Source: Dehalococcoidia bacterium
GTDB lineage: Bacteria; Chloroflexota; Dehalococcoidia; E44-bin15
Length of the DNA stretch: 12,451 nt
NCBI GenBank assembly: GCA_030619615.1
Contig: JAUXBC010000015.1
Coordinates: forward strand, 1 to 12,451
Direction: 5' to 3'
In this document: positions 1 through 7,470 of the stretch, piece by piece
How positions within the stretch are numbered: position 1 is the first letter of the stretch
How the letters are laid out: the number at the start of each line of letters is the position of its first letter
The notes under the pieces: model-generated
The model's input: the letters and a program-made list of their open reading frames with translations, nothing else
What the model was told of the DNA's origin: nothing
Database searches by the model: none
Position numbers and translations under genes: made by a program

Positions 1-214
1 CCGGCTCCTCCAGATGATGGGGGATAAGGTGGGCACAAACCCGGTGCACGTGGCGGTAATGCACGCCGATGCGCTGGAGGAGGCGGAGAAGCTCAAGGAG
101 CGGGTACCATCCGAGTTCAATTGTATTGAGCTTTGGCTCAGTGAGTTCAGCCCTATAATGGGCTATGCCACTGGACCAGGGCTGCTTGGCCTCGCCTTTT
201 GCGCCGAGGCCTGA
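1..214 (+). CDS. DegV family protein, C-terminal fragment (5' end outside window)
   Basis: Open from the window edge (reading frame from base 2) to a TGA at 212-214, so about 70 C-terminal residues are visible. They align by eye with the end of the next gene: 'LLQMMGDKV' matches 'LLSIMEERV', 'HADALEEAEKL' matches 'HVDALEAAERL', and 'TGPGLLGLAF' matches 'TGPGLLMLAF'. This makes it a tandem paralogue of the DegV protein that follows. DegV (FakB-like) proteins bind one fatty acid and, in Firmicutes, present it to the kinase FakA for phosphorylation. In the last motif this copy reads GYATGPG where the neighbour reads GTHTGPG, so Ala stands at the usual His position (bases 167-169). That residue normally lies near the lipid carboxylate, so this copy may bind its ligand differently. 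The N-terminal domain is not visible. Confidence 0.85.
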   Translation, partial: RLLQMMGDKVGTNPVHVAVMHADALEEAEKLKERVPSEFNCIELWLSEFSPIMGYATGPGLLGLAFCAEA

Positions 215-255
215 TCGAGGGGCAACAATCTGCGGAGCCTAGGAAGGAGCCTATT

Positions 256-1128
256 ATGCCCAGGATTGCTGTTGTTACCGATAGTTCTGTTTGCCTACCC
301 AGGGAGTTGGTAGAACAGTATGGTATTGCCGTGATCCCCTTACTCCTCATCATTGAGGATAAAGAGTATCTGGACGGGGTGGACATAACCCCCGCTGAGT
401 TCTACGCTAAACTAAAGCAGGCGCAAAAGCTTCCCACCACCTCCTCCCCCTCCCCGGGGCAATACCTTGAGGTCTTCCAGGAGCTAAGCCAGAGGGCTGA
501 GGGAATCCTTTGCATCACCGTCTCCTCCAAGGTGTCGATCGTGCATGACTCGGCTCGCCAGGCGGTGGAGCTTGCCAAGGAGACCATCCCCCAGACCCCT
601 ATCGAGCTCATCGATTCCAGGACCACAACGATGGCGCAGGGTTATATGGTATTGGCTGCGGCCAGGGCAGCCGCTCAGGGGCAGAGCCTGGATCAGGTCG
701 CTGAGATAGTACGGGAGATGGTGCCTCAAGCAAATCTGCTTCTTCTCCTCGATACCCTGCACTACATGGCAAAGGGAGGGCGTATCCCTAAAGCGGCCGC
801 TTGGGCCAGCTCACTCCTCAGCATCAAGCCCATCCTCACCCTCAGCGAGAGGGATTCTGAGGGGGAGGTGGCGCTGCTGCAAAGGGCGAGAACCAGGTCT
901 CGGGGGATAGATCGTCTCCTTTCTATAATGGAGGAGCGGGTAGCGGAAGGGGCTCCGGTGCGTGCTGCGGTGCATCATGTCGATGCCCTGGAGGCAGCGG
1001 AGAGGCTCAGAGAGCGCATCCAGTCTCGGTTTCACTGCGAGGAGTTCTACATTACCGAGGCGACCCCGGTGGTCGGGACTCATACCGGCCCCGGACTATT
1101 AATGCTCGCCTTTTTTAGCGGGATTTGA
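256..1128 (+). CDS. DegV family fatty-acid-binding protein (FakB-like)
   Basis: A complete 290-residue protein, the usual DegV length. Visible family motifs are 'VTDSSVCLP' (residues 7-15), the lipid-binding loop 'TTSSPSP' (61-67), 'ITVSSKVS' (87-94), 'GGRIPKA' (174-180) and 'GTHTGPG' (274-280) with its His at 276. Thr, Ser, Arg and His at these places contact the fatty-acid carboxylate in studied DegV/FakB structures. The likely role is carrying a fatty acid in the cytoplasm for phosphorylation by a FakA-type kinase, but no fakA gene is in the window, so this role is inferred from the family. The ATG at 256 is chosen because AGGAAGGAG (241-249) lies six bases upstream. The frame is open further upstream (from 199) but would overlap the previous gene and add a non-family segment. 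The gene follows its paralogue after about 40 bases, so the two are probably cotranscribed. Confidence 0.92.
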   Translation: MPRIAVVTDSSVCLPRELVEQYGIAVIPLLLIIEDKEYLDGVDITPAEFYAKLKQAQKLPTTSSPSPGQYLEVFQELSQRAEGILCITVSSKVSIVHDSARQAVELAKETIPQTPIELIDSRTTTMAQGYMVLAAARAAAQGQSLDQVAEIVREMVPQANLLLLLDTLHYMAKGGRIPKAAAWASSLLSIKPILTLSERDSEGEVALLQRARTRSRGIDRLLSIMEERVAEGAPVRAAVHHVDALEAAERLRERIQSRFHCEEFYITEATPVVGTHTGPGLLMLAFFSGI

Positions 1129-1154
1129 CCCTAGCACTACGGCGGAAAATCCCC

Positions 1155-1160
1155 TATAAT
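1155..1160 (+). promoter_or_regulatory. Possible -10 box immediately before the kinase gene
   Basis: A perfect TATAAT lies 9 bases before the ATG at 1170. Transcription from it would begin almost at the start codon and give a leaderless or nearly leaderless mRNA. No good -35 box lies 16-18 bases upstream; the nearest TTGACC (1125-1130) is 24 bases away. TATAAT also occurs inside genes here (for example 154-159), so this may be chance. Confidence 0.3.
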
Positions 1161-1169
1161 TGAGGCGGT

Positions 1170-1748
1170 ATGGAGCTCGTTGAGGATGTTCAAAAATTGA
1201 GGGAGAGTCTGGGCCAATTGCCGGAGGCCACGGTCGATCCCGCCTTCATCGTGGTCAGTGGCCTGCCCGGTACTGGCAAATCCTACTTCTGCCGCAGGCT
1301 TGCCGAGCGACTGCCCTTCCCCATTCTGGAGAGCGATGCCCTGAGGAAGGTGCTTTCCCCCTCACCAAACTACAGCCCGGGGGAAAGCAATCGTCTTTTT
1401 GGGGCCTGCCATCTCCTTATCGAAGAGCTGCTGAGGAGGGGAATACCCCTCATCTTTGACGCTACAAACCTGGTGGAACGCCACCGGGAGCGCCTCTATC
1501 AGATTGCCGACCGCATTGGCGCAAGGCTGATCATTGTGCGCGTTGAGGCCCCCCCGGAACTGGTTCGCCAGCGCCTCCAGCATCGCTCCGCCGCTGTCAA
1601 CCCAGAGGACAAGTCGGAGGCCGACTGGATGGTTTACCAAAAGATGAGGACATCGGTTCAGAGGATCGGGAGAAACTATTTCGCTGTGGATACCTCCAAG
1701 GACATCACCCCGGTAATAAACAAGATTGCGCGAGAGGTGAATCGTTAA
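1170..1748 (+). CDS. P-loop kinase, AAA_33/zeta-like ATP-binding protein
   Basis: A 192-residue single-domain P-loop protein. The Walker A motif GLPGTGKS is at residues 31-38 after a beta strand (FIVVS). 'ESDALRK' (54-60) fits the strand-2 acidic substrate or metal site seen in zeta-toxin, polynucleotide-kinase and gluconate-kinase relatives. 'IFDATN' (95-100) fits the Walker B-like strand. 'LVRQRLQHR' (131-139) looks like the Arg-rich LID that closes over ATP. It probably phosphorylates a small molecule or nucleic-acid end using ATP, but the substrate cannot be read from the sequence. No antitoxin-like partner is adjacent, so a toxin role is not supported. A weak ribosome binding site (GAGGCGG, 1162-1168) sits directly before the ATG. 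About 40 bases separate it from the DegV gene, so it may be read through from there. Confidence 0.8.
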   Translation: MELVEDVQKLRESLGQLPEATVDPAFIVVSGLPGTGKSYFCRRLAERLPFPILESDALRKVLSPSPNYSPGESNRLFGACHLLIEELLRRGIPLIFDATNLVERHRERLYQIADRIGARLIIVRVEAPPELVRQRLQHRSAAVNPEDKSEADWMVYQKMRTSVQRIGRNYFAVDTSKDITPVINKIAREVNR

Positions 1749-1769
1749 CTCGAGCCTTGTCCTTTATTA

Positions 1770-1797
1770 TTGTTTGCTGATCTCGATTTGATATGAT
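1770..1797 (+). promoter_or_regulatory. Candidate extended -10 promoter for pepA
   Basis: TATGAT (1792-1797) is preceded directly by TGA (1789-1791), giving an extended -10 element. A weak -35 match, TTGTTT (1770-1775), lies 16 bases upstream. Transcription would start near 1804, about 25 bases before the pepA ATG. The interval 1749-1828 is otherwise empty and locally AT-rich. Confidence 0.5.
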
Positions 1798-1828
1798 GAA
1801 GCCAAGAGGGCGAAAATAAGGAGGGGCG

Positions 1829-3331
1829 ATGGAGGTTAAGGTCGTATCAGGAGACATCACAAAGCTTCCGCTAAGTGCTATCATAGTGAACCTCTTTGAA
1901 GGGGTTGAAAGCCCTGCTGGCGCCACTGGAGCGGTGGATAAAGCCCTTGGTGGAGTGATTAGCCAGCTCATCGCCGAGGGGGAGATCAAGGGCAAGCTCG
2001 ACGAAATCACCATGATCCATAGCATGGGCAAGATCGAAGCGGCAAGGGTAATTGTCGTCGGGCTGGGAAAAGAAAAGGATCTGAACCTCTCCAGGATTCG
2101 CGGGGTTACTGCGGAGGCATGTCGCTTCCTGCGAAAGGCAGGGGCGGAGCAAGTAGGCACCATTGCCCATGGGGCAGGCTTGGGGGGTATCGATGCTGAA
2201 AAATCAGCCCAAGCAGTCACCGAGGGCGGTATCTTAGGGCTTTACACCTTCCGCAAGCACCAAACCAAGGAGCCAGAGCAAAAGGAGATCAAGGAGCTCC
2301 TCATTGTGGAAAGGGGCAAGAGCAAGCTTTCCCAGATGAAGCGGGGGTGTGCCAGGGGGAAGATAATGGCCGAGGCAACAAATCTCGCCCGGGATATGGC
2401 CAACGAACCTTCCAATTATATGACCCCCAGCAACATGGCGGAGGTGGCAAGAAAGGTGGCCCAGGACTACGGTCTCGAGTGCCAGGTAATGGAGCAAGAG
2501 GAGATGGAGCAGCTGGGGATGGGCGCCCTCCTCGGCGTGGCTCGAGGAAGCAGAGAGCGGCCAAAGTTCATCCTCCTTAGCTATAAAGGAGGCGACCCCT
2601 CACAAAGCTCGCTGGGTCTTGTGGGCAAGGGGATAACCTTCGACTCCGGTGGCATCTCTATCAAGCCCTCCGAGGGTTTGGAGGAACAGAAGGGGGACAT
2701 GGCGGGTGGGGCTGCGGTGATCGCAGCTATGCGCGCCATCGCCGAGCTGAAGCCAAGGATCAATGTCACTGCGCTGATCCCAGCAACGGAGAACCTCCCC
2801 AGTGGCACTGCCCTCAAGCCTGGCGACATCCTCCGAGCGATGAATGGCAAGACCATCGAGATCGTGACCACAGATGCCGAGGGGCGGCTCATTCTGGCCG
2901 ATGCCCTGAGCTATGCCCGCAAGCTGGAGCTTTCTCCCCTGGTGGATGTAGCTACCTTGACCGGAGCCTGCCATATCGCCCTGGGCGACCTTTGCAGCGG
3001 CGCTTTTGGCAACAACCAGGAGATAATAGAGAAGGTGATAAAGGCTGGCGAGGAGGCTGGTGAGCGCATCTGGCAGATGCCCATGTATGAGGAGTATAAA
3101 GAGCAGAACAAGAGCGATATCGCCGATATAAAGAACTCCGGGGGAAAATGGGGAGGGGCGATCACCGGTGCCCAGTTCCTCGCCGAATTTGTCGAGGAGA
3201 CGCCATGGGTTCACCTGGATATTGCCGGAACCCAGCGCACCGATAAGGACCGAACCTTCCTGGTCAAGGGGGCAACCGGGGTTGTGGTGAGAACTCTGGT
3301 CAACCTCGCCCTCGCCCTGGCGCAAGAATAG
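1829..3331 (+). CDS. pepA: Leucyl aminopeptidase, M17 family
   Basis: A 500-residue cytosolic dimetal aminopeptidase that removes N-terminal residues from peptides, in peptide turnover. Residues 1-150 form the N-terminal macro-like domain; the catalytic domain follows. The metal and catalytic set is complete: K267 and D272 in 'GKGITFDSGG', K279, D290 in 'QKGDMAGG', and D349, E351 and R353 in 'TTDAEGRLILADAL'. These keep the spacing of E. coli PepA K270, D275, K282, D293, D352, E354 and R356, with a constant offset of three. 'NEPSNYMTP' (192-200) is also family-typical. The ATG is supported by AAGGAGGGG at 1818-1826. E. coli PepA also binds DNA at Xer sites, but nothing here suggests that role. 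The metallo-hydrolase gene follows after 34 bases, so the two are probably cotranscribed. The gene is intact and the assignment is firm. Confidence 0.96.
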   Translation: MEVKVVSGDITKLPLSAIIVNLFEGVESPAGATGAVDKALGGVISQLIAEGEIKGKLDEITMIHSMGKIEAARVIVVGLGKEKDLNLSRIRGVTAEACRFLRKAGAEQVGTIAHGAGLGGIDAEKSAQAVTEGGILGLYTFRKHQTKEPEQKEIKELLIVERGKSKLSQMKRGCARGKIMAEATNLARDMANEPSNYMTPSNMAEVARKVAQDYGLECQVMEQEEMEQLGMGALLGVARGSRERPKFILLSYKGGDPSQSSLGLVGKGITFDSGGISIKPSEGLEEQKGDMAGGAAVIAAMRAIAELKPRINVTALIPATENLPSGTALKPGDILRAMNGKTIEIVTTDAEGRLILADALSYARKLELSPLVDVATLTGACHIALGDLCSGAFGNNQEIIEKVIKAGEEAGERIWQMPMYEEYKEQNKSDIADIKNSGGKWGGAITGAQFLAEFVEETPWVHLDIAGTQRTDKDRTFLVKGATGVVVRTLVNLALALAQE

Positions 3332-3365
3332 GCAGAGGAGAAAATCCATCGAAAGGAGGTTTCTA

Positions 3366-4019
3366 ATGAAGGTCAAATGGCTTGGTCATGCATCTTTTCT
3401 CATCACCTCAGACGAGGGAACCAAGATCCTCACCGACCCTTATGAGCTCGGCATGTTTGGGGTCAACTACGACAAAATAGAGGAGGCAGCCGACATCGTG
3501 ATAGTCAGCCACGATCACCCCGACCATAACAATGTCGGGGGTGTTCCCGGAAGTCCCCAGGTGGTAAAGGGTGCTGGCAGACACCAAGTAAAAGGGATCG
3601 AGTTTAAGGGAATAGCAAGCTATCACGATGAGTCAAGCGGCAAAGAGCGGGGTCCGAATAACATTTTCTGCTTCACAGTGAACGGGGTTAGGGTCTGCCA
3701 TCTGGGAGACCTGGGGCATGTGCTTAGTGACCAGCAGCTCGCCGAGATCGGTGAGGTCGATGTCCTTCTCGCCCCGATGGCGGGAACCTACACCCTCGAC
3801 GCTGCCGCAGCCAGTCGGGTCGTCGACCAGATTAAGCCCCGCGTGGTCATCCCCATGCATTTTAAAACGGTCAAGTGCCCCACTTTCCCCGTAACCGATG
3901 TGGAGCCTTTCCTGGCAGGCAAGACAAATGTGAAAAGGATGGAAAGCGCAGAGGCCGAGTTCAAGAAGGAGCAGCTCCCCTCAGCCACAGAGATCGTAGT
4001 GCTGAAGCATGCCCTATGA
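3366..4019 (+). CDS. Metallo-beta-lactamase-fold metal-dependent hydrolase (UPF0173/YtkL-like)
   Basis: A 217-residue protein. The fold signature HxHxDH is present as H49-D-H51-P-D53-H54 in 'VSHDHPDHNN'. Further likely metal ligands are H112 and D115 in 'CHLGDLGH' and H165 in 'IPMHF', with H87 in 'SYHDE' near the site. The start 'MKVKWLGHASFLI' and overall length match the UPF0173 group, which is related to the UlaG lactonase family and whose substrates are largely unknown. It is probably a cytoplasmic hydrolase of a small ester, lactone or phosphoester; the substrate cannot be read. The start is supported by AAAGGAGGT at 3352-3360. It lies 34 bases after pepA with no terminator between, consistent with cotranscription. 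Confidence 0.88.
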   Translation: MKVKWLGHASFLITSDEGTKILTDPYELGMFGVNYDKIEEAADIVIVSHDHPDHNNVGGVPGSPQVVKGAGRHQVKGIEFKGIASYHDESSGKERGPNNIFCFTVNGVRVCHLGDLGHVLSDQQLAEIGEVDVLLAPMAGTYTLDAAAASRVVDQIKPRVVIPMHFKTVKCPTFPVTDVEPFLAGKTNVKRMESAEAEFKKEQLPSATEIVVLKHAL

Positions 4020-4024
4020 CGGTT

Positions 4025-4033
4025 TGCTACAAT
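4025..4033 (+). promoter_or_regulatory. Candidate extended -10 element before the crotonase-family gene
   Basis: TGC directly followed by TACAAT (4028-4033) gives an extended -10 element. It lies just after the stop of the metallo-hydrolase gene and about 70 bases before the next ATG. No good -35 box is present, as is common for extended -10 promoters. It would give the crotonase-family gene its own transcript with a leader of about 60 bases. Confidence 0.4.
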
Positions 4034-4102
4034 AATGTCGATACGACAGCCGAGAGGCGATCCCTCATACAAAGCGAGTCGTTCGAAAAAGGAGGTTGAG
4101 AA

Positions 4103-4906
4103 ATGACCCACGTCTATGAGGATGCGATTTTTGAGAAGGAAGAGGGGATCGCCACCCTGACGCTGAACTTACCGGAGAGGCTTAATGCTCTCAGCCCGGG
4201 GATAAGGCAGGCACTGCTTAGAGCAGCAGAGGACGTGGCTAGTGATGATGATACCAGGGTGCTCATTATTACCGGGGCTGGGCGTGCCTTTTGCTCCGGC
4301 GCCGATGTTCGCGGCCTAGCTGGCGAGGTTGAGATCCGCTCCGCAGAGGTAGGGCGTAGAGGCATCATGGGGCCCTTGAGCCTACCTGTTCTCAGGCTGT
4401 CACAGCTAGAAAAGCCAGTGATTGCCGCAGTGAATGGCGTCGCCGCCGGGGGAGGATTCGGTCTCGCTATGGCCTGCGACATCAGAATAGCATCCGAGAA
4501 CGCAAGATTCATCTCTGTATTCGTGAGAAGGGGGCTCCCAGTGGAGTGGGGTTTGTCTCACTTTCTCCCCCGGGCGGTGGGACTGGCTAAAGCCCTTGAG
4601 CTTATGTGGACCGGGGAAGCGATCGATGCTCGAGAGGCGGAGCGAATCGGTCTAGTGAGCAAGGTGGTGCCCGCTGATGAATTGATGAAGGAGACCAGGG
4701 CATTAGCCAACAAGATAGCGAAGGGACCCCCGATAGCCATCGAGCTCATCAAGCGCGCCGTATATACCGGGCTTCAGAGCAATAATTTGGCGGCTCAGCT
4801 AGGATACGAAACCTATGCCGCCAGCGTATGCGCCCGCACCGAGGACTTCCAAGAGGGGGTCAAATCCTTCCTGGAAAAGAGGGAGGCTCAGTTTAAAGGG
4901 AAATGA
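4103..4906 (+). CDS. Enoyl-CoA hydratase/isomerase (crotonase) family protein
   Basis: A 267-residue crotonase-fold protein. The first oxyanion-hole segment 'FCSGADVRGL' is at 63-72 and the second, 'NGVAAGGGFGLAMACDIRIA', at 111-130. The C-terminal helices read 'GEAIDAREAERIGLV'. Crotonases polarise acyl-CoA thioesters for hydration, isomerisation, dehalogenation or hydrolysis. The two Glu residues of classic hydratases (rat E144 and E164) align by eye with G120 and F140, so this is unlikely to be a textbook hydratase. E148 in 'GLPVEWG' sits where isomerase-type members such as PaaG carry their acidic residue. An isomerase, or a hydratase acting through one acid, is therefore more likely; the substrate is unknown. 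AAAGGAGGT at 4088-4096 fixes the ATG. No other fatty-acid or aromatic degradation gene is adjacent. Confidence 0.9.
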   Translation: MTHVYEDAIFEKEEGIATLTLNLPERLNALSPGIRQALLRAAEDVASDDDTRVLIITGAGRAFCSGADVRGLAGEVEIRSAEVGRRGIMGPLSLPVLRLSQLEKPVIAAVNGVAAGGGFGLAMACDIRIASENARFISVFVRRGLPVEWGLSHFLPRAVGLAKALELMWTGEAIDAREAERIGLVSKVVPADELMKETRALANKIAKGPPIAIELIKRAVYTGLQSNNLAAQLGYETYAASVCARTEDFQEGVKSFLEKREAQFKGK

Positions 4907-4927
4907 ACCCTGGCTAAGAGGGAGATC

Positions 4928-5920
4928 ATGCCTGCCAACCTGCCGCCGGAATATTTCCACGCCGAGAAGCGCTACCGACGGGCCAAGAGCCCTGAGGAAA
5001 AGGTGGAGGCTCTTGAGGCGATGTTCTCCGTCATGCCCAAGCATAAGGGCACCGATAGGCTTCGTGCCGAGTTGAGAACAAAGATCGCCAAATTTACGGA
5101 GGAATCGCAAAGGAAGCTGGCCACCAGTAGAAGGGGGAGCGCCTACTATATAAGGAAGGAGGGGGCAGGTCAGGTGATACTGGCAGGGCTTCCCAATGCA
5201 GGCAAGTCACAGCTAGTATCGACCCTTACCGAGGCATCCCCCGTTGTCGCTGATTACCCCTTCACCACCAAAGCCCCTACCCCGGGGATGATGAGGTTTG
5301 AAAATATTCAAATACAATTGGTGGATATCCCCCCGATAATAGACCGCAATGCCCAGCCATGGTTGCCCAATCTCTTAAGGGGTGCCGACCTTCTTCTAAT
5401 AATGGTGGACCTGAGCGAAGAGCCGCTAAGCCAAATAGAAACCATCTTTGGAGAACTAGGGAAGCTAAAGATAGAGCCTATAGGTGGAAAAGAGGGGCGA
5501 AAAGAGGATGCGGAGCCCTGGGTAGTTCAGAAGAAGGCTTTGATTGTGGGGAATAAGGAGGATTGGGAGGGCTCGGAGGAAAACTATAGAAGGTTGGGGT
5601 CACAATATAGTGGGGAATTTCCCCTCATTTCCATCTCTGCTAAAGGGGGGATTGGCTTGGAGGGGTTGAAGGAGGAGATCTATCGAAGGCTGGATATCAT
5701 TCGGGTATACACAAAGGCCCCGGGTATGAAAGCGGACTTAGAGCAGCCTATAGTCCTCAAGAGGGGGAGCACGGTTGAGGATGTGGCCCAATCTATCCAT
5801 AAGGATTTCCACGCCAAACTGAAATATGCCCAACTCTGGGGCTCTGGGAAGTACGACGGGCAGAAGGTGAAAAGGGAGCACATCCTAGAGGATGGCGATG
5901 TGATAGAGCTACGCCTCTGA
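4928..5920 (+). CDS. TGS-domain GTPase of the Obg/DRG type
   Basis: A 330-residue protein in three parts: a charged helical N-terminus (about 1-80), a G domain (about 82-255) and a C-terminal TGS domain (about 260-330). G-box motifs are visible: G1 GLPNAGKS (87-94), G2 within 'YPFTT' (110-114), G3 as DIPP (133-136), G4 NKED (209-212) and G5 'SAK' (237-239). G3 is normally DxPG in Obg/DRG proteins; here Pro replaces the Gly. The TGS domain, found in DRG, SpoT and ThrRS, is an RNA- or ribosome-associated module, so a ribosome-related role is likely but inferred. The start ATG is preceded by GAGGGAG (4917-4923). The gene begins 21 bases after the crotonase-family stop and is probably cotranscribed with it. 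It converges with the next gene, with only 17 bases between the two stops. Confidence 0.9.
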   Translation: MPANLPPEYFHAEKRYRRAKSPEEKVEALEAMFSVMPKHKGTDRLRAELRTKIAKFTEESQRKLATSRRGSAYYIRKEGAGQVILAGLPNAGKSQLVSTLTEASPVVADYPFTTKAPTPGMMRFENIQIQLVDIPPIIDRNAQPWLPNLLRGADLLLIMVDLSEEPLSQIETIFGELGKLKIEPIGGKEGRKEDAEPWVVQKKALIVGNKEDWEGSEENYRRLGSQYSGEFPLISISAKGGIGLEGLKEEIYRRLDIIRVYTKAPGMKADLEQPIVLKRGSTVEDVAQSIHKDFHAKLKYAQLWGSGKYDGQKVKREHILEDGDVIELRL

Positions 5921-5937
5921 ACAGCAGGGCCTGGTCT

Positions 5938-6864
5938 TCACCCTTGCCTTTTTATGCGCCACAGTTTCTCCGCCAAACCCTCTATATATGATCTGTTCTC
6001 AAGCTTTTCCTTCCATCTTTCGGGGATGGATTCGATTCCAAGATAGGCCCCGGAGACGGCCCCGGTCATGGCACCGATGGTGTCGGTATCCCCGCCCAGG
6101 CTTATCGCATAAACCACAGCCTCCTCGAAGGACTGGGGGTGGCTCAAGAAGCAATAGATCGCTGTGGGCACCGAATTGAAGGCCTCGATGCCGTTTCCCA
6201 GCTCGAGGACGACCCTCGCCTTATCTTCCTCCCCAATTAACCTCTCTATACTCTTTAGCTTCTCTTTGTAAACGTCGTGCTGTATAAAATTGCCGAGTCC
6301 CCTCAAGAAATCAGCGCTTTTGAAGGGCGAAAAAGGGTCGGAGGCGGTGGCCAAAGCGACGGCATAGGCCTGTAGAGCGGCACCCTGCTTTCCCAATTCA
6401 TGGGCATGGGTGATCCTGCTCGATTCATATGCTGCCTCTTTTAATCCGTCTGGGTCATCATAATAAAAGACCCCTATTGGCGCGATTCTCATCGCCGAGC
6501 CATTCCCGTAGGAGCCACCTCCATACAATTTCTCAGCAGCTTTATCCCATGCCTCGCCGCCCTTTATCATCCTGAAGATGCGGGGGGGTCCTGGACCGTA
6601 ACCACGATAAGGCTCAAGGTCATAATTCCTAATGAAGGTATTTGTCATGTGCTCACCGTTGAAGCCTTTATTCTCTATCAATGACTCAGTCACCCCGATG
6701 GCCATGTGGGTATCGTCGGTGTAGATTAGAAGGCTGCGCTTCTCTGCCAGAGCCTGAACCTCGCTGTAATCGACCATGTGCCACCCTTCCAGCGATGCTC
6801 CCAAGGCATCCCCTACCGCAGTGCCGATCAAGGATCCCAGGAATTTCGACCTCAAAGCTTCCAT
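5938..6864 (-). CDS. ADP-ribosylglycohydrolase (DraG/ARH family)
   Basis: A 308-residue protein with the dinuclear Mg hydrolase motifs of the family: 'GTAVGDALGASLEG' (14-27), 'YTDDTHMA' (48-55) with metal ligands T49, D50 and D51, 'THAHELG' (152-158), and 'SLGGDTDTIGAMTGA' (255-269) with D259 and D261. These enzymes remove ADP-ribose from proteins (DraG on nitrogenase reductase, ARH types) or cleave related ADP-ribose bonds. No nitrogenase or ADP-ribosyltransferase gene is in the window, so the target is unknown. The ATG is four bases after the TAG of the preceding minus-strand gene. The ribosome binding site is weak, which suggests translational coupling. It is the last gene of a three-gene minus-strand unit and converges with the GTPase gene. 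No clear terminator hairpin was seen in the 17-base gap. Confidence 0.92.
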   Translation of the reverse strand: MEALRSKFLGSLIGTAVGDALGASLEGWHMVDYSEVQALAEKRSLLIYTDDTHMAIGVTESLIENKGFNGEHMTNTFIRNYDLEPYRGYGPGPPRIFRMIKGGEAWDKAAEKLYGGGSYGNGSAMRIAPIGVFYYDDPDGLKEAAYESSRITHAHELGKQGAALQAYAVALATASDPFSPFKSADFLRGLGNFIQHDVYKEKLKSIERLIGEEDKARVVLELGNGIEAFNSVPTAIYCFLSHPQSFEEAVVYAISLGGDTDTIGAMTGAVSGAYLGIESIPERWKEKLENRSYIEGLAEKLWRIKRQG

Positions 6865-6868
6865 CTCG

Positions 6869-7450
6869 CTAGGGTATCCCTTCTAATTCTTGCTTACACT
6901 CCTCCAGCAGTCTCTGGTACTGCGAATCAAGCTGAGCTAGGGTCTTCCGCCACTGCTCCTGAAATTGAGGGTGTCTCTCCACCTCTTCCCTGCCCGATAA
7001 GCCGCCTTGTTGAGCTGCCTGTTGAAGGTTCCTTTGGAATTCCCTTTTCAGCATCTCGTAGGCCTGGCTCCTTTGTTGTTCCCCCTCTTGCTCATAGTGC
7101 TTGAAAAGACGCCTTATTTTGCTATACACATTCTCAACGCCTCCCTTATCCGCTTTCAAGGCCTTGATCCCCTCCATCACGCTTCTATTAATCTCTTTGG
7201 CAAGATCGTTTCTTGGCAGGTCTATGTTTCTGAGGAGGATTCCTTTGGCACCTTCAGCTACATACCCTCTTGCCTCCTCATCATACTTGCTCAACTCGGC
7301 TATCAGGTTGCACTCACCCCTGAGATATCTGGCGGCCAATCTCTCTCCTTCGGGAACAAAATTCCCTTTTTTTACCTCTTCTTGCGACGCCTCTCCCAGC
7401 CTTTTAACCCTCTCCATGGCGATCTCAAAGGCGCTTTTAAGCTCTCCCAC
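6869..7450 (-). CDS. Hypothetical charged helical protein
   Basis: A 193-residue protein whose function I do not recognise. It is rich in Glu, Lys, Arg and Gln, has no predicted signal peptide or membrane segment, and looks almost wholly alpha-helical, with a likely coiled coil over about 105-150 and again over 160-190. The N-terminal third ('GELKSAFEIAMERVKRLG', then 'FVPEGERLAARYL' and 'CNLIAELSKYDEEA') looks like a conserved domain. The start codon is GTG: AAAGGAG (7457-7463 on the minus strand) lies six bases upstream and no better ATG exists nearby. It begins 20 bases after the zinc-finger-like gene and ends four bases before the ADP-ribosylglycohydrolase, so all three are very likely one operon. 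A scaffold or regulatory role towards either neighbour would be a guess. Confidence 0.82.
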   Translation of the reverse strand: MGELKSAFEIAMERVKRLGEASQEEVKKGNFVPEGERLAARYLRGECNLIAELSKYDEEARGYVAEGAKGILLRNIDLPRNDLAKEINRSVMEGIKALKADKGGVENVYSKIRRLFKHYEQEGEQQRSQAYEMLKREFQRNLQQAAQQGGLSGREEVERHPQFQEQWRKTLAQLDSQYQRLLEECKQELEGIP

Positions 7451-7470
7451 AGCGATCTCCTTTGTGCCCT

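Noticed and set aside
199..255. Upstream extension of the second DegV gene
   Set aside because: The added 19 residues are not DegV-like, overlap the previous gene, and the strong ribosome binding site points to 256.
1..1128. One DegV gene broken by a frameshift
   Set aside because: The second copy has its own ribosome binding site, a full N-terminal domain and a second complete C-terminal domain, so this is a tandem duplication.
1170..1748. Zeta-type toxin of a toxin-antitoxin pair
   Set aside because: The fold is similar, but no small antitoxin gene is adjacent and the neighbours are housekeeping genes.
2600..3376. 258-codon open frame on the minus strand
   Set aside because: It is wholly antisense to pepA, whose catalytic motifs are complete. 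It has no family motif and is the mirror effect of the codon bias of pepA.
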